Part shown: in pieces, positions 1 through 12,312 of the stretch
Numbering within the stretch: position 1 is the first letter of the stretch
How the letters are laid out: every line of letters starts with the position of its first letter
Source: Cinnamomum chago
Taxonomy: Eukaryota > Streptophyta > Magnoliopsida > Laurales > Lauraceae
DNA length: 64,000 nucleotides
Reading direction: 5' to 3'
Assembly: GCA_038049695.1 (NCBI GenBank)
Contig: CP142456.1
Span: 70,525,422 to 70,589,421, forward strand
Notes under the pieces: model-generated
What the model saw: only the letters and a program-made list of their open reading frames with translations
Database searches by the model: none
What the model was told of the DNA's origin: nothing
Made by a program: the position numbers and the translations under genes

Positions 1-1020
1 TTGTGAGGGACTTGAGTGAGCGGTTTATGAGTACTTACCTTTCAAAAGAAAAATAAAATAAAATAAAAGAGAGCCGCTGGCATATTGATTCAATCTTATC
101 CTAACAAAGATGACAAGAAATAGTCATCCAATTTAACGAGCAATTTCTAAAATAGATTTACAGTCCTCAGTGACAAACATCTATTCAGTCTATGGCTTCC
201 TTTAACAGTTGTATATTTTATATGAAATGATCATCAAAGCATTGGCTATATCTAGTATTGTTTTTAAGGATGTTGCTCGAACAACTACCCTTAGACCTAA
301 CATTTGCTTATGAGCGGTCGAAGTTTAAGTATTTCTTACAAAACTATTTGTGTGATATCCTAGGACATGCGATATCACATACATTATATGGTAAGATATC
401 CAACGGCTGTGCAGTATCACACATATCTCCCCTCTGCTTTTTTTTTTTTTTTTTTTAAGAATCTCCCATGTGCATACCACACTGTTATTGTACGAATAAC
501 TATGTAGGAGATATTTAAACTTCAATTTCTTTGGGCCGAATTTAATATCCAAGGTCAGTCGTCCTGTAAAAATCCCCTATTTATAAATAAATATTGGGAT
601 TGGTGGATTCCGGATTGCAGGCAAAACATGCCCATCAAAACAAGCGGACAATACCATGTGGTCCCTCTCTAAATAACTTTAATATCTGTCTGCCTTTAAA
701 CATAAAATATCATTAAGAAACCTTAGACAAAAGCATATCCAATGAAGTGCTTCAGGAAAGTAGCATTGGCATTTAAATATCTTGTTTAGAACATAATGCC
801 TGGTTACTGTCAGATAACTTCCTTTAGAGGCTTTTGCGACGAACCTTATTGATTGATAGCTACTATCACCTAATCTAAGCTTCACCAGTCACCAATCATT
901 TATGATATTTTTCTCATGTTCTTGTATTCTCACCAATCAATTACTTCACCTGGTTTAACTTAAGTTTAGCCTTCAAGATGCATGTTTAATTGTGATAAAG
1001 GCCAACAAATAGAGAATTCA

Positions 1021-3242
1021 TGTTAGGCTCCGTCCCGAGTTAATCACGATTAACTCTAATTAATTGAACTTATGATTAATTAAGCCGGTTTAAATGAACT
1101 AATGATGATTTATCGCCAAATGGATTGGAATTTGCCTAATGTAGGCTTAATAGTAAATGAGATTATGAACTGAATGGAATGGAATGGAGAATGAAGCACA
1201 AATGAGCAAACCAATGACTGTTTTGGAAATACGGATTTGTACGTATTTTGTCAAATACGGAAAGTCTTGATACCCGCATGTGTATCTCGACGAGTACGAT
1301 GATTTTCGTAAAAGACTTGAATTGATTCGACGACTATCGGATCAAATGGAACATCATTTGACTTGATGTGTAATTAAAAGAGATAAAGGGGGGGTTTAAT
1401 GCAAAATTCCCTTATATAAGATAAGATGAACTCCTTTTGAGTTCATTCATCTCATCCAAACCTAGGCAACTTCTTCTTCCTCCGTTTCTATCTTCTTTCT
1501 TCCATTTCTTCTCCATCAAATGTGCGTTTGGAGTGATTAAGTGAAGAGGCATCACATCTTCCTTTTCCTCCTCATCTTCTGGGAGTGGTATTGAAATCAA
1601 AGCTTCAAGTTAAGGATTTCACCTCAAATCCAAGCTAAAAGAGGAGTTTGTTTCTCTCAAGCTTCAAACAAGGCAAGTATATGCATTTCTAGCAATTTAA
1701 GCTTTTATATAACTTGTATGAACTCAAGGAGTTCAAAAATGTGGTTTTTGTTCAGAGTTTCTGAAGCTCGAAAATGAGCTTCTGGGCGAATTTCGGTTAG
1801 CCGCGAGGCTAACCACGAAGCTAACCGCCAGAAAATCTGAATTTGACGAGCTTCTGGAAAGCTAACCGCCAAATTTCGGTTAGCCGAAATTGGAATTTCG
1901 GCTAGCCGCGAGGTGACCGCCAAGCTGACCGAAATTGGTCAGAAATCTCTGTCAGAAAAATCAGCTTCTGGAAAGCTGACCGTAAGTTAACCGAACTTGG
2001 TTCGGCTAGCCGCCTGCACAGTTGCGGCTAACCGCCAGGTAGTCGCCGAGGTAGCCGAAATCGACCAGATTATTCGTAGTAAGGAGAAATTTGGCCAATC
2101 ACGAGGACCGATTGGGGGACTCGATTCGAGTCTAGTGAGTTTTGGATTTTTGCGAGAACGAAGATCGCTTATGTGGTCATCAATACTTCTCGTATAGTTA
2201 TGGTTAGACTAAATGGGAAGCCTAGTCGTTGAGACTAATACAAGTGATATCTAAACCTTCATAAGTGTTAGCGGAGGTTATCTAATGCACACTCTAATTA
2301 AAGTAATATCATCTATAGTAATCCTTGCATTGATAGCCAAAGTTACACTCAATGGTTGGTTAGAAGATTTGTTTAGTCTTAGAATGAGAGTGATATGAAT
2401 GTGTTAAAAAGGTTTGGCACTACCTAGTGGTTTCTTAAACTCATTATTGAATTGAACTGAATGAAATGACTATTCCTACTGCAGTAGATGAGGTTGGGGT
2501 GTTCCGGAGCCCGTGGTGACACCAATGATCTCTGATCAAGACACTGGGAGATCCCACCTTATTGGACCGAAAGGTCATTGACTGAAAAGTCATACATTAA
2601 AAAGCCATTAATAAAGGTTGAACCTAATGAATAAATGAATATGAAATACTTCCTTTTGGGAAGAACTGAATGGAGTTGAAACCAATGCTAGTGTAGTTGC
2701 CAGTATTATTGTTATTGTTAGTAGTATTTGTTATGGATTGTTTAGCACTGTTAAACAATGAATTGTCAGAATTGTCAAGCATGCCATAGATATAGGTATA
2801 CCTTGTTGAACCGTCGTGTTCATGGTATTACTGATGATATTACAGGCTCATTTGCCCGTGCCGGTCGAGTTCATTGGAATCTTTTGGAAACTTTTTAGAA
2901 ATGTTTTATATATTCATTTTGGTATTATAGGTACTGTATATGATGTCCCCTGCATTATATTGTAAATATGCAGTGGTTAATGATAGGAACAATGAAATGA
3001 TGTATAGTGAACTGCGCAGCTCAAAGTAAATATATGATTCGTTTTGATTAAATGGTTGTCAATGTATACATGCATATTATTGTATATTCCGCACAACTGT
3101 ATATTGACAGGTACGTATGCAAGATCCCTTGTAGACTTCGTTGTAACTTCGGTTAAACGGGGTTTACGGGAGTAAGTATGATTAAACATCGCGACCCAGG
3201 GGTTAACCCTAATGACTCTGATCTCGGGGCCGGGTCGTGACA
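1021..3242 (+). mobile_element. Solo LTR, Ty3/Gypsy type (Del/Tekay-like ending)
   Basis: The 2222-bp segment begins TGTTAGGC and ends GGGTCGTGACA, and is flanked on both sides by the 5-bp direct repeat ATTCA (1016-1020 and 3243-3247). There is no internal coding region, primer binding site or second LTR, so this is a solo LTR left by LTR-LTR recombination. The ending GGGTCGTGACA is typical of Del/Tekay chromovirus LTRs, which sets the strand. The paralogous segment at 10330-10350 has the uninterrupted sequence and so represents the empty site. The interior (1780-2060) is rich in short direct and inverted copies of GGTTAGCCG/GCTAACCGCC. Clade assignment is from memory of terminal sequences only. 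Confidence 0.85.
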
Positions 3243-3275
3243 ATTCACCAAGGATTGTATATAACCATGAAACTT

Positions 3276-3807
3276 CGGGCCTGTTTGTTTGCATTATAAT
3301 ACATGAAAATTGAATAATTGGGTCCTTAAATGAAAATTAAAGTTGAATCTCTAAAAGCAAACATTAAAAGAAGATGCCTTTTGATGCTCATTTCTTGAGA
3401 TTTACTTCTGAACTTCATTTTTAACTACCCTTTGTATTTAGTCATTATGTATTTTAATGCAAGCAAATAACAACTAAGCAATGTTTGTTTTTCAAGAGAT
3501 AAAAGCGAAATGTATGAGAAAATAATTCTAATCATCAGAAATTTAATTTTCTTCATCTCTGTTTGGTTGGTCACAATAAGTGGGCAAGTCATGGCCGTCA
3601 GAATTTTTTTACTTTTACCTTACCAACTGCCAAAGAATTTTATTCCAAAAAGCACATGTGGTTACTCTACCAATTATTGACTTCTCATCTCACAATGAAG
3701 TACTTTATCTTAAGAAAACAAATACATCTAGTTTTTTTTTCCACTAATTTGACATTTAATATACATGTCTTTCTCGATAAATTATACAAACATTTCTAAA
3801 TCAAACG
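3276..3807. other. AT-rich insertion specific to copy A
   Basis: This stretch is absent from the duplicate at 10385-10400. It begins close to GGGCCTGTTTGTTTGC, which resembles the start of many plant MITEs. No convincing inverted partner or target site duplication was found at the other end. No coding potential is seen. Confidence 0.4.
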
Positions 3808-3959
3808 TTATGATCATGTGATTAGAGTTTGAACATTTGCCCAATCTCAATTCATAATGATGCCTTTCCGCCTCTTTCTACCCCCTAATTGGAATGCATC
3901 AAGGTAGGCCCACTAGCTAGTTTCATGAGTAATTTCGAAACTTGTCAATAGTTTAAAAA

Positions 3960-4278
3960 TGTTGTGTGCGTGTATTCGGAAACGTGAATCAATGCGATCG
4001 AGCAATCAATCAACCACACAAGAACAAGCAATCACATACAAGAGAATTCCGTAGCTCGACAATCTTGCCTACGTCCACGGGAAAGAAACTTCACTCTCCT
4101 TTGGGTTCACTCTGTATGATCAGTTCAGAATACCATGGGTTACACATTACATTATATATATAATGCTCTCTTTCTTACTCCCCAAGAAACCCTATCTTAG
4201 TCAATAAGAAAGTCCCGGTACAATTACCAAAATACCCATCGCCCTGAACCCACTTGGTCTGGACCCACTAGGCCAACA
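3960..4278 (-). mobile_element. 3' LTR of a Copia retrotransposon
   Basis: On the minus strand this LTR starts TGTTGGCC directly after a purine-rich polypurine tract (plus-strand complement at 4279-4290) and ends ACACAACA, giving a 319-bp LTR with TGTT/AACA ends. It abuts the pol remnant at 4321-5800, whose 3' end points to it, as expected for the downstream LTR. The matching 5' LTR is not in the window. Confidence 0.75.
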
Positions 4279-5810
4279 ATCTCCCCCTCTAGACCATGGG
4301 GAAGACGCCTTTGAACCCCCTTACTGGGAGTCCAATCTTGTCAACTCTGAACACAGCTCCAACTTTCCCTTAGATACGACCTTAATCATCATGTCTGAAA
4401 GATTCTTGTCAGTATGCATCTTCTCCAGCTTCATGAGATTCTTTTCGATGACCTCACGAATCCAATGATATCTCACATCAACATGCTTCGTGTGGGCATG
4501 GTATGTAGCGTTCTTGCTAAGATGCATAGCATTCTGACTATCACAGTAGACTAATATTCTCCTTCCTTCAAATCCAGTTCTCGAAATTTTTTTTTCAACC
4601 AAATCATCTCCTTCCCTGCTTCATTAGCAGCTATGTATTCTGCTTCGGTTGTAAACAATATTGTACACTTCTGCAACTTAGACTGCTAGAAAATAGCTCT
4701 CCCTGCAAAAGTAAATAAGTACCCAGAAGTAGATAACCGACGATCAAGATCGCCTGCAAAATCAGCATCCGTAAAGCCTTCAAGTACTTGTTTTGAGCCT
4801 CCGAAACACAAGCAAAAATATGATGTACCTCTCAAATATCTGAAGATCTACTTCACTACTTCTCAATGCTCTTTCCCATAAAAAGAAATCTACTTACTAA
4901 ACCCATTGAATGAGCAATGTCTGGCCGTGTACACACATAAGACTCCCAATTGCCGAGGAGTATGGAACATACAATATCCGTTCCTTTTCTTCGTCTATAG
5001 TAGGACATAGTCTTTTACTGAACTTGAAGTTACTGGCTAAAGGTATGCTAACTGGCTTAGCATCTTTCATGTTGAATTTTGCTAGCACCCGTTCAACATA
5101 TTTCTCCTGTGACAACCACAACTTCTTGGCATTCATATCACGACGTATTTGCATTTCCAAAATCTGTCGTGCGGGACCCAAGTCTTTCATGTTAAAAGTC
5201 TTTGACATATCCCTTTTTAACCTGTCAATCATCTTACTATTATGTCCAACTATCAACATATCATCTACATATAAAAGAAGGATAATAAATTTGCTATTAC
5301 CAAACTTATGAACATAAACACAATGATCTGCAGATGTCCTCCGGTACCCATGACTCATCATGAATGAATCAAACGTCTTATACCATTGCTTCAGTGCTTG
5401 CTTCAGTTCGTAAAGACTCTTTTTCAACATGCAAACTAATTGTTTTTTTCCTTCTACCTCAAACCCCTCCGGTTGAGTCATGTAGATCTCTTCTTTCAGA
5501 TCACCGTGAAGAAATGCAGTCTTCACATCCATCTGTTCAAGTTCAAGGTCCATGCTGGCAACTAGACCCAAGACAACTCTAATAGAAGTCATCTTCACAA
5601 TTGGAGAGAAGATTTCATCAAAGTTAATACCCTTCGTTTGCACAAAGCCTTTAACCACTATCGTGCTTTGTACTTTATCAGTTTTCCACTGTCATCTATC
5701 TTCAGCTTGAACACCCATTTGTTCTTCAAAACCTTTCTGCCTTTTGGAAGTTCCACCAGCTCATAAGTATTGTTCTTTTTCAAAGAACTCATCTAATCCT
5801 GCATAGCTTT
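4279..5810 (-). pseudogene. Copia pol remnant: reverse transcriptase and RNase H
   Basis: The minus strand encodes a Ty1/Copia reverse transcriptase: the motif DVKTAFLHGDL is followed by the catalytic YVDD box (about 5215-5225) and the region with LSQEKYVERVL. Downstream (4321-4602) lies the end of the RNase H domain, with DSQNAMHLSKN. The frame is broken: the reading frame shifts near 4930, at the SLMC sequence after the RT, and again near 5656, upstream of KGFVQTKGINF. The protein is therefore not producible as a single polyprotein. It belongs with the integrase and gag remnants to the right and the LTR to the left. Confidence 0.85.
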
Positions 5811-6985
5811 CATCAACTCATCTTTATCTACATGAGTTTTTACTTCTGGGTAGCTTTCTGGCTCCCCCTCATCAGTAAACAAAATATAATTTGCTGCAGG
5901 ATATCTTGTTGATAGTTGACGCTCTCAAGTAGACCTCCTAACTTGAAGTTCTGTGGTTTCTGACTGAGGAGACTGCTCCCCTTGCTCAACACCTTGTTCA
6001 TCTGGCAACCCCTGCGCCTCATCATAATCTAGATCGTTTCGTCCACCTTCTCCACCTGTTATCTGCACTGGAGAAGGAGTCAGTGTGAGATCAACCACTC
6101 CATCAACTTCTTTAGACTTTTTAGTCTTTTCAATATCTCTAAAGAACTGATCTTTATGAAACACCACATCCCTGCTTCTGATAATTTTTCTCTTCTCTGG
6201 ATCCCATAATCTGTAACTAAATTCAGCTCCACCATAGCCAAGGAAAATGCAACATACTGCCTTATCATCCAGTTTTGAACGCTGCTCCTTTGGTACATGT
6301 GTAAAAGCCTTGCATCCAAAAACCTTCAAATGAGAATAAGAAACATCTTTACATATCCATTTTCTCTCCGAAATGTCAAAATCCAAAGGAACTGAGGGAG
6401 ACCTGTTAATCAGGTAAATGACAGTCAGGACAGCTTCACCTAAAAAATGGCTTGGGTAGCTGTGCTACTCTAATCATGTATCTCATCATTTCAAGAATAG
6501 TGCGGTTCATTCTCTCTGCCACACTATTATACTGTATAGTACCAGGAACTCTTCTTTCATGTCGAATACCATGCTTCGAGCAATAGCCTTTAAACTGGTT
6601 GGAAGTGTACTCTCCACCATTATCTGTGCGGAGACATTTCAAGAGTTTTCATGTTTCTCTTTCAACTATGACATGAAACTGCTGAAATACTTGGAACACT
6701 TGATCGTTCGATTTCAACGCATAAACCCAGACTTTCCTAGTTGCATCATCAATAAATATGACAAAAAACTTATTGCCATCCAATGACCCCACTTCCATGG
6801 ACCACAAACATCATAATATACCAAATCCAACAAATTAGATTTTATCGTTGATGTCTTAGAGAAAGATACCCTGTGTTGTTTAGCAAACAAGCAATAATCA
6901 CAAGGGTCAAGTGATGTACCTTTGGAGTAATGAATTCGATCTTTCTTTGCTAATAACTGTAATCCTTTCTCACTCATATGTCACA
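5811..6985 (-). pseudogene. Copia pol remnant: integrase
   Basis: Minus-strand segments match the Copia integrase in order: the GAG-pre-integrase zinc motif (CDYCLFAKQHR, about 6860-6900), an integrase core segment with LRTDNGGEY and a downstream AERMNRTI (6436-6642), and the integrase C-terminal region with HLKVFGCKAF and DDKAVCCIFLGY (5925-6386). The pieces lie in different frames, with breaks near 6430 and 6700, so the open reading frame has decayed. No host function is implied. Confidence 0.85.
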
Positions 6986-7099
6986 GTCTCTTGTGCCACA
7001 GATGTGGAGAGGATATGTCTTCGACAGCATTCAACACACATTTGTATAGCTTCACATGTGTCTTGTACAGCGTATTACACGCCTTCCCTCTCGTGACAA

Positions 7100-7795
7100 T
7101 AAAAGACCCTTTAGTGAGTTTCTACCTGCCATTTCCGAAGTAACTCTCATAACCTGCACGGTCCAATGAAGTTCCGGAAATCAGATTCAACCGTAGATCA
7201 GGAATATGTCGCACATCTTTTAGCGTCATTGTGCAACCAATATTGGTTTGAATGCAGATATCACCGATCCCAACAATATTCAAATGACTTGTATTGCCCA
7301 TCTTCACAGTGCCAAAGTCCATTACTTTGTACGTTGTGAACATCTCCTTAGAAGGAGTAGCATGGTAGGATGCTGTTATGTCAACAACCCATTCAACCTG
7401 ATCATCTGCAACACTCAAACACTCTTCATCTTCACTGGCAATACCACTACTTCATGATCCAAAATAACTGTAGTGTTAGTGTCATTCTTTTGCTCATTGT
7501 TGGCTTCTTTCTTTTCCTTCAAGGCAAAGCAATTCTTCTTAATGTGGCTCTCCTTGCCACAATGAAAGCATTTTTCAAACTTTTTCTTAGTATGTGATTC
7601 ACCTTTAGACTTGCTACGACCCGTCTTTGGTCCCCTACTCTTACTCCTCCCCCTTTTCTCAGTAACAAAGGCCTGTGCATTATTTGTCCCTGCAGTTTTC
7701 CTTCTTGTTTCTTCATTCAACACGCTGCTAGTAACCTGCCAGAAGCGGTCTCGATTATGATTATAGTGCATCCACTTCAAATGTTAAAGGTAAAA
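7100..7795 (-). pseudogene. Copia gag/protease remnant, truncated at the 5' side
   Basis: The minus strand carries a CCHC zinc knuckle, CFHCGKESHIKKNC (about 7540-7590), preceded by a Lys/Arg-rich stretch. It is followed by the protease region around WVVDITASYHATP, where the usual catalytic DSGAS-type site reads DITAS, so the active-site Ser-Gly context looks damaged. The N-terminal half of gag, the 5' leader and the 5' LTR are missing. Homology stops at about 7790, where an oppositely oriented Copia fragment begins. Confidence 0.8.
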
Positions 7796-8520
7796 TTTTT
7801 TTGTTTCTAGTGTTGCACAATCTACTCCACATACTGCACTTTCAAATAATGTGTCGAGTAATTTCACGAAAAATAGTATGTCACGCACTGCACGCACATC
7901 CACTTGTCATCATTGTGGATTAAAAGGACACATTCGTCCCTATTGCAAGAAGCTGCAAAGTCTACCTAAGACCAAGCAATGGCGGAAGAATTTTTCTCCA
8001 CCCAAGATGGTTCAAATTTGGGTTCGAAAATCTGATTTGCCTAAGGAGGTTACTCACACGCTGCTGAAAGATCAAACTACAGAAGTGTGGTTGGCTACAT
8101 GTAAAAAGTCCTGATCAAGGAGATCATCCTCCCACCCTCAGTGCTACTACGAAGATACATTCAGGGGGAGCTATCGATCTTAATTAACAAAAAGCTGCAT
8201 GTTCTTATCTTTAGCTTTGTTAATTTATGGACAAAAAGGTGGAGAAAGGTGACAGATCAAGGGGGAGATCAAGAAGTTCAGACTGAGTCAGAGACAATGC
8301 AGATCTACATTTGTTGATTGCAAATTTTTGTGCTGATTGCTATTTTTTTAAAGGTGACAGATCAAGGAGGAGATCAAGAAGTTCAGATTGAGTCAGAGAC
8401 AATGCAGATCTACATTTGCTAATTGCCAATTTTTTCTCAATGTATTTTGGGTTTCATTTTGGGTAGATCAAATTGTATTGTCTTAGGGAGTTTTGTCCAT
8501 GAATTGCTAAAGGGGGAGAT
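7796..8520 (+). pseudogene. Second Copia element: gag zinc knuckle joined to 3' non-coding region
   Basis: The plus-strand frame 7851-8114 (87 codons) contains a CCHC knuckle, CHHCGLKGHIRPYC, followed by VWVRKSDL-type sequence usual just upstream of protease in some Copia clades. It then stops, and the rest of pol is absent. 8115-8520 looks like the 3' untranslated part of the element. It contains two copies of a block of about 80 bp starting GGTGACAGATCAAGG (8249 and 8353, 104 bp apart) and ends in a polypurine tract AAAGGGGGAGAT immediately before the LTR. This is an internally deleted derivative that could not have moved on its own. Confidence 0.7.
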
Positions 8521-9440
8521 TGTTACGGTTTTTAGTGTTGGCTAAATTCATGGGTTGGACAAAACTCTGGGTCTTTTGAGTTGTAATTTTTATTTAGAAA
8601 AAGTCTCTGAAGACAGAAGATTGGAAGGACTCAAAAGAAGAAAATCTGAAAGAATTAGAAGAAGTTTGTTGAAGAAAGTGTGCTGAATTTCCAGATCATG
8701 TCCAGAATGGATCGCTTCAGCGGTCCAAGATTCGCTCGAGCGGTCCAAGATTCGCTCGAGCGAAGGGTAGACAAAGGCTCATCCGCTCGAGCGGATGTAA
8801 CGTGCGGTCGAGCGAACCAGGCGCAGTGAACTACGAATTTTGAAAACTGCTATTCTTATTGTGCTCAAACTGCTGGTTTCGGTTCTAATTATGTTAGGCC
8901 ACTATAAGCACGACCTAAGGGCTATTTAAAGGACTTAAGAGCTATTCCAAACATAAGACCCTCACCTCTCAAAGTTCTGAATTAGAGATAATCATTGAGA
9001 TAATTCTTTTCTAAAGATTTATTAAGGAGTTGTGTTGACAAGTTCTCTAGAGCCAGTTCTTCTGCATCATTTGTAGAAGATTATCTTCTTACAAGAAGAC
9101 TTGAAGAGTCAAGTGCTGGATTGAATCTGTTGCAATCAACGGTGTGAAGTCGTTGAAGCGTGAAGCGACACAAGGTAACTTCAGTCATTGGATAGGGGAT
9201 ATCTGTGGAAAAGATCTGAATTTCTTGTAATTGCGAGATTCATAGTGTTTGATTTGATTCAGTTCGGGTCGGTAGTTTTTCACCCGGTTAGGGTTTTCCA
9301 CCTTAAAATTTGTATCCTTGTGGTGTGTGCTTGTTAATTTATTTTCTGCTGCATATTGTTTATTTTTGCACACTTTTGGGTTGATTGTTTGAGTAGACAA
9401 ATCTAGAAATCACAGACCCCCATTAAAAATCTTTACAACA
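8521..9440 (+). mobile_element. 3' LTR of the second Copia element
   Basis: The 920-bp LTR begins TGTTACGG directly after the polypurine tract and ends TTACAACA. Near 8720-8765 it carries two tandem copies of a unit with CAAGATTCGCTCGAGCG, plus further GCTCGAGCG palindromes to 8815. A partner 5' LTR is not present. The flanking GCACC has no matching upstream duplicate because the left side of the element is lost. Confidence 0.75.
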
Positions 9441-9667
9441 GCACCAACTACCAATAGAGAAAAACCCAATTTCTATTTGGGTTCTGGAAATCAAGAGCAG
9501 TCACCGCAGAATAGTCGATATCGACCATATGACTAAATGATAAACAAAATTAAAAGGGTCACATGAGGACCCCTCTCATGTCCAACATGATACGGGGGCC
9601 TGGTAAGACGTATGAGGTCCTATGGGGACTTTTCCCGTAAATTCCTCTCATATAGATGTTTGATTGA

Positions 9668-10545
9668 ATTAGCTTTGAAAGAACGCCACTTGGCATATTC
9701 TTTTTTTATTCTCTTTTTCTAAAGCACTTGACATATCCATTCAACCTTTTCAAATAAAGAGGAGTTCCAACTTATGGTCCAAAATAGATTTACAAACCCC
9801 CATTAGTAAACATCTATCTAATTTAGAGGTCCATAAAATATTATACTTCTTTTATATAAAATAATCGTTGAAGTATTGATTATCTACCATCGCTTTAAAT
9901 AAATAATTGGGTTTGCTGGCTAAACATACCATGGGAGAGTGGACAATACCGACACAACGCATTAAAGCATATCATGAAATATCCAAGGTCCCTTTCTTAG
10001 TTATCTGAATATCTATCTGCCTTTTAACACAAAATATCATTAAAACAACCTCTGATAGAACTATAATATTCAATAAGGTGTTCCAGGAAAGTAGCACTGG
10101 CATTGAAATATCTTGTTTAGTACAGAATGGGTGATCGCTATCAGCTAACAACTGCCTTTGGAGGCTTTTGGGATGAACCATAAGTTGTTCTTGATTTTGA
10201 TAGCTACTATGATCCAATCTAGACTCACCAATCATTTAGGAAATTTTCTCAACTTAGTTTAACCTCAATTAGTTCACTTGATTTTAACATAAGCTTGAGC
10301 TCGAAGATGTTTGTTTAACTATTGAAAAGGCTAGAGAATTCGCCAAGGAACCTAACTTCTTATTCAATCATGAAACTTTAGGATTTTTAAATCAAGGGTT
10401 ATAATCATTTGATAGAGGTTGATTTTTTGTCCAAACTCAATTCATAAGGATGCCTTTAAATCTCTTGCTACATGTAGGTCCATTAGTTTCATTGTAATTT
10501 TGAGACTTGTCAATAGTGTGAAAATCCGTATAATGATTTCCTATT
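9668..10545. repeat. Diverged segmental duplication, copy B
   Basis: Uninterrupted counterpart of copy A (70-3959). It contains the empty site of the solo LTR (near 10335) and the sequence that in copy A runs up to the Copia insertion at 3960 (matching 10500-10527). It is useful as an outgroup for dating the insertions in copy A. Confidence 0.75.
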
Positions 10546-10735
10546 AAACTTGATACCTGCCACAACACTTATACTTTTATGAAGTATTAATACAATTCAA
10601 TAACAAAAGTGCCATGATGCCTTACCCAACCCGACAACTCAAACCCAAACCCGAGTTCACAATTCAGGGTTGAAGTTGACACTTTTGACTAATTAACTTA
10701 CCAACTAATATTCTACTTTTGCTATTTGACCAACC

Positions 10736-10766
<31 letters not shown>

Positions 10767-10907
10767 GAGGGTGTCCCATGACTAATCCCTTCGAATGTAG
10801 GGGGAGCCAGGTAAATCTCTTGTGGCCCCAGTAGTACTGTAATTTTTTACCCTCAGCCTCCGAGTGCAAACTATAGTTCTACACCAACTGAACTACCCCT
10901 TGAAGTT
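10736..10907 (-). mobile_element. tRNA-derived SINE with target site duplication
   Basis: The element reads on the minus strand, with its poly(A) tail shown as the T-run at 10736-10760. It is flanked by near-identical 14-bp direct repeats CTATTTGACCAACC (10722-10735) and CTATTTGACCGACC (10908-10921). It shares the motif order of the other SINEs in the window, including a B-box-like segment about 60 bp from the 5' end. Confidence 0.8.
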
Positions 10908-11419
10908 CTATTTGACCGACCTACGTGAATTTAGTGCTACCAAAATCTCTAATTTCACTATAATTTACTCAACCAATCCAAACCCAACACATTAAAATTC
11001 TCGCTCATGTTGATCCTTTTAACTTCCTCATTGGTTTTGAATTTGATACTGTCCACCAAATTAAATGGTCGAGCATGAGTCAATCGGTAGTACTCTTAGA
11101 CAATGGTAGGCTCTCACTCTCCCTTTTAAGGTTCATGATTTTAGGTACTATTTGGTGAGTCTTATTTTTGGGGTTTATTTGACTTAAAAATTGATTGATA
11201 TAGAATTTTGGGGTGATTTAGACTCTATGGCAAAAAGTTCATATGAATGTCTGATTAAATCAACTTTAAGGTGTTGATTTGTAATTCTACTTTTGATGTC
11301 CATTTGACTTAAAAATGATTCAATAGATGCTTTGAGCGCTTTAGCTTGTTTGACAAAGTTTACGTGGTTGTTACGTTCAATAAACTTTAAGACCTTCAGG
11401 CCTTTTACTAATATGTAAC

Positions 11420-12312
11420 TAGGGTTGTAAATGGGTCCCCGATTCTCCGATTACCCGAAGGTTGCAACCCGTTAAGTTCCGGGTTTGGGTCCTTATTTTG
11501 GTTCCAATAAGTAAATAGTTCCGGTTCTGGATCCTTTTTTGGAACCGTTACCTAAACGGATCCAGTTCCGAATCCACAGTAGCTCAGACCCGTGGACCCG
11601 GACCCGACCGAATATACTCTAACCTAAATATACATTTGAGATGTTTTGCATTGGGGTGATGGCAATGTACACATTTTTATAATGGATAATGTACACCCAT
11701 TTACCAAATCAAATTACAATCACCTTGAAAATAAGCAATTACCTCAGTAAGTAGTACTTCTAGTTCAATTGATCCTTCAAATATTTTTTGGGTTCTTTGT
11801 CCTAAATTTCCTATGCTACAAATAGCACTAGTGCTCTCAACTGCCCTGCCAAACTTTTGAAATCTACCCAAGACCAGCAACACTATATTGAAAGCTCATT
11901 GCAATAGTTGAGTTAATTTTCACGTGCAACTCAGATGACAATGCAAATCTAATCAATTCAAGCCATAAGTAAAATAGTGTTTGCATCGCATGGCATGGTC
12001 ACTAAATAATGTATTTCCGATGCACCTGAAGCATGTTTGTAATTGATAAAATAATGGGTAACAATACACCTTTATAAGGCACTGTTACGTATTCAATGGA
12101 TCAGGATTTTTTTCCAAACTACTGTACTGATTTGATCTATCATTAAAACTCCTTATTCTAGATTTACAAGGCAAACGGTTCCGGTTCTGGTTCCCATTAA
12201 AATTATCGGAACCGGTTCCGGAACCAATTTCCTGGTTCCGATCCGGGTCTGGTTTCCCTTCTTACTAAACGGTTCCGGTTCCGGGTCCAGAACCGACCCG
12301 TTTACAACCCTA
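11420..12312. mobile_element. Non-autonomous hAT transposon
   Basis: The 893-bp element has terminal inverted repeats TAGGGTTGTAAATGGG (left) and TAGGGTTGTAAACGGG (right, reverse complement). It is flanked by a perfect 8-bp target site duplication TATGTAAC (11412-11419 and 12313-12320), which with the TAGGG start is diagnostic of the hAT superfamily. Subterminal regions are rich in GGTTCCGGTTC and its complement. No transposase is encoded; the longest frame inside (11701-11883) is not recognisable. Confidence 0.9.

Larger units (their letters stand above)
70..3959. repeat. Diverged segmental duplication, copy A (interrupted)
   Basis: Non-coding segment whose order of sequence blocks is repeated at 9668-10545. 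Matching blocks include the stretch around 690-715 against 10020-10045, the block at 755-795 against 10082-10125, and the sequence just before 1021 against 10330. By eye the copies are roughly three-quarters to four-fifths identical. Copy A is interrupted by the solo LTR at 1021-3242 and by an extra stretch of about 530 bp (3276-3807) that copy B lacks. It is cut off at 3960 by a Copia LTR. No protein coding is seen; the short reading frames here are not conserved between the copies. Confidence 0.75.
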
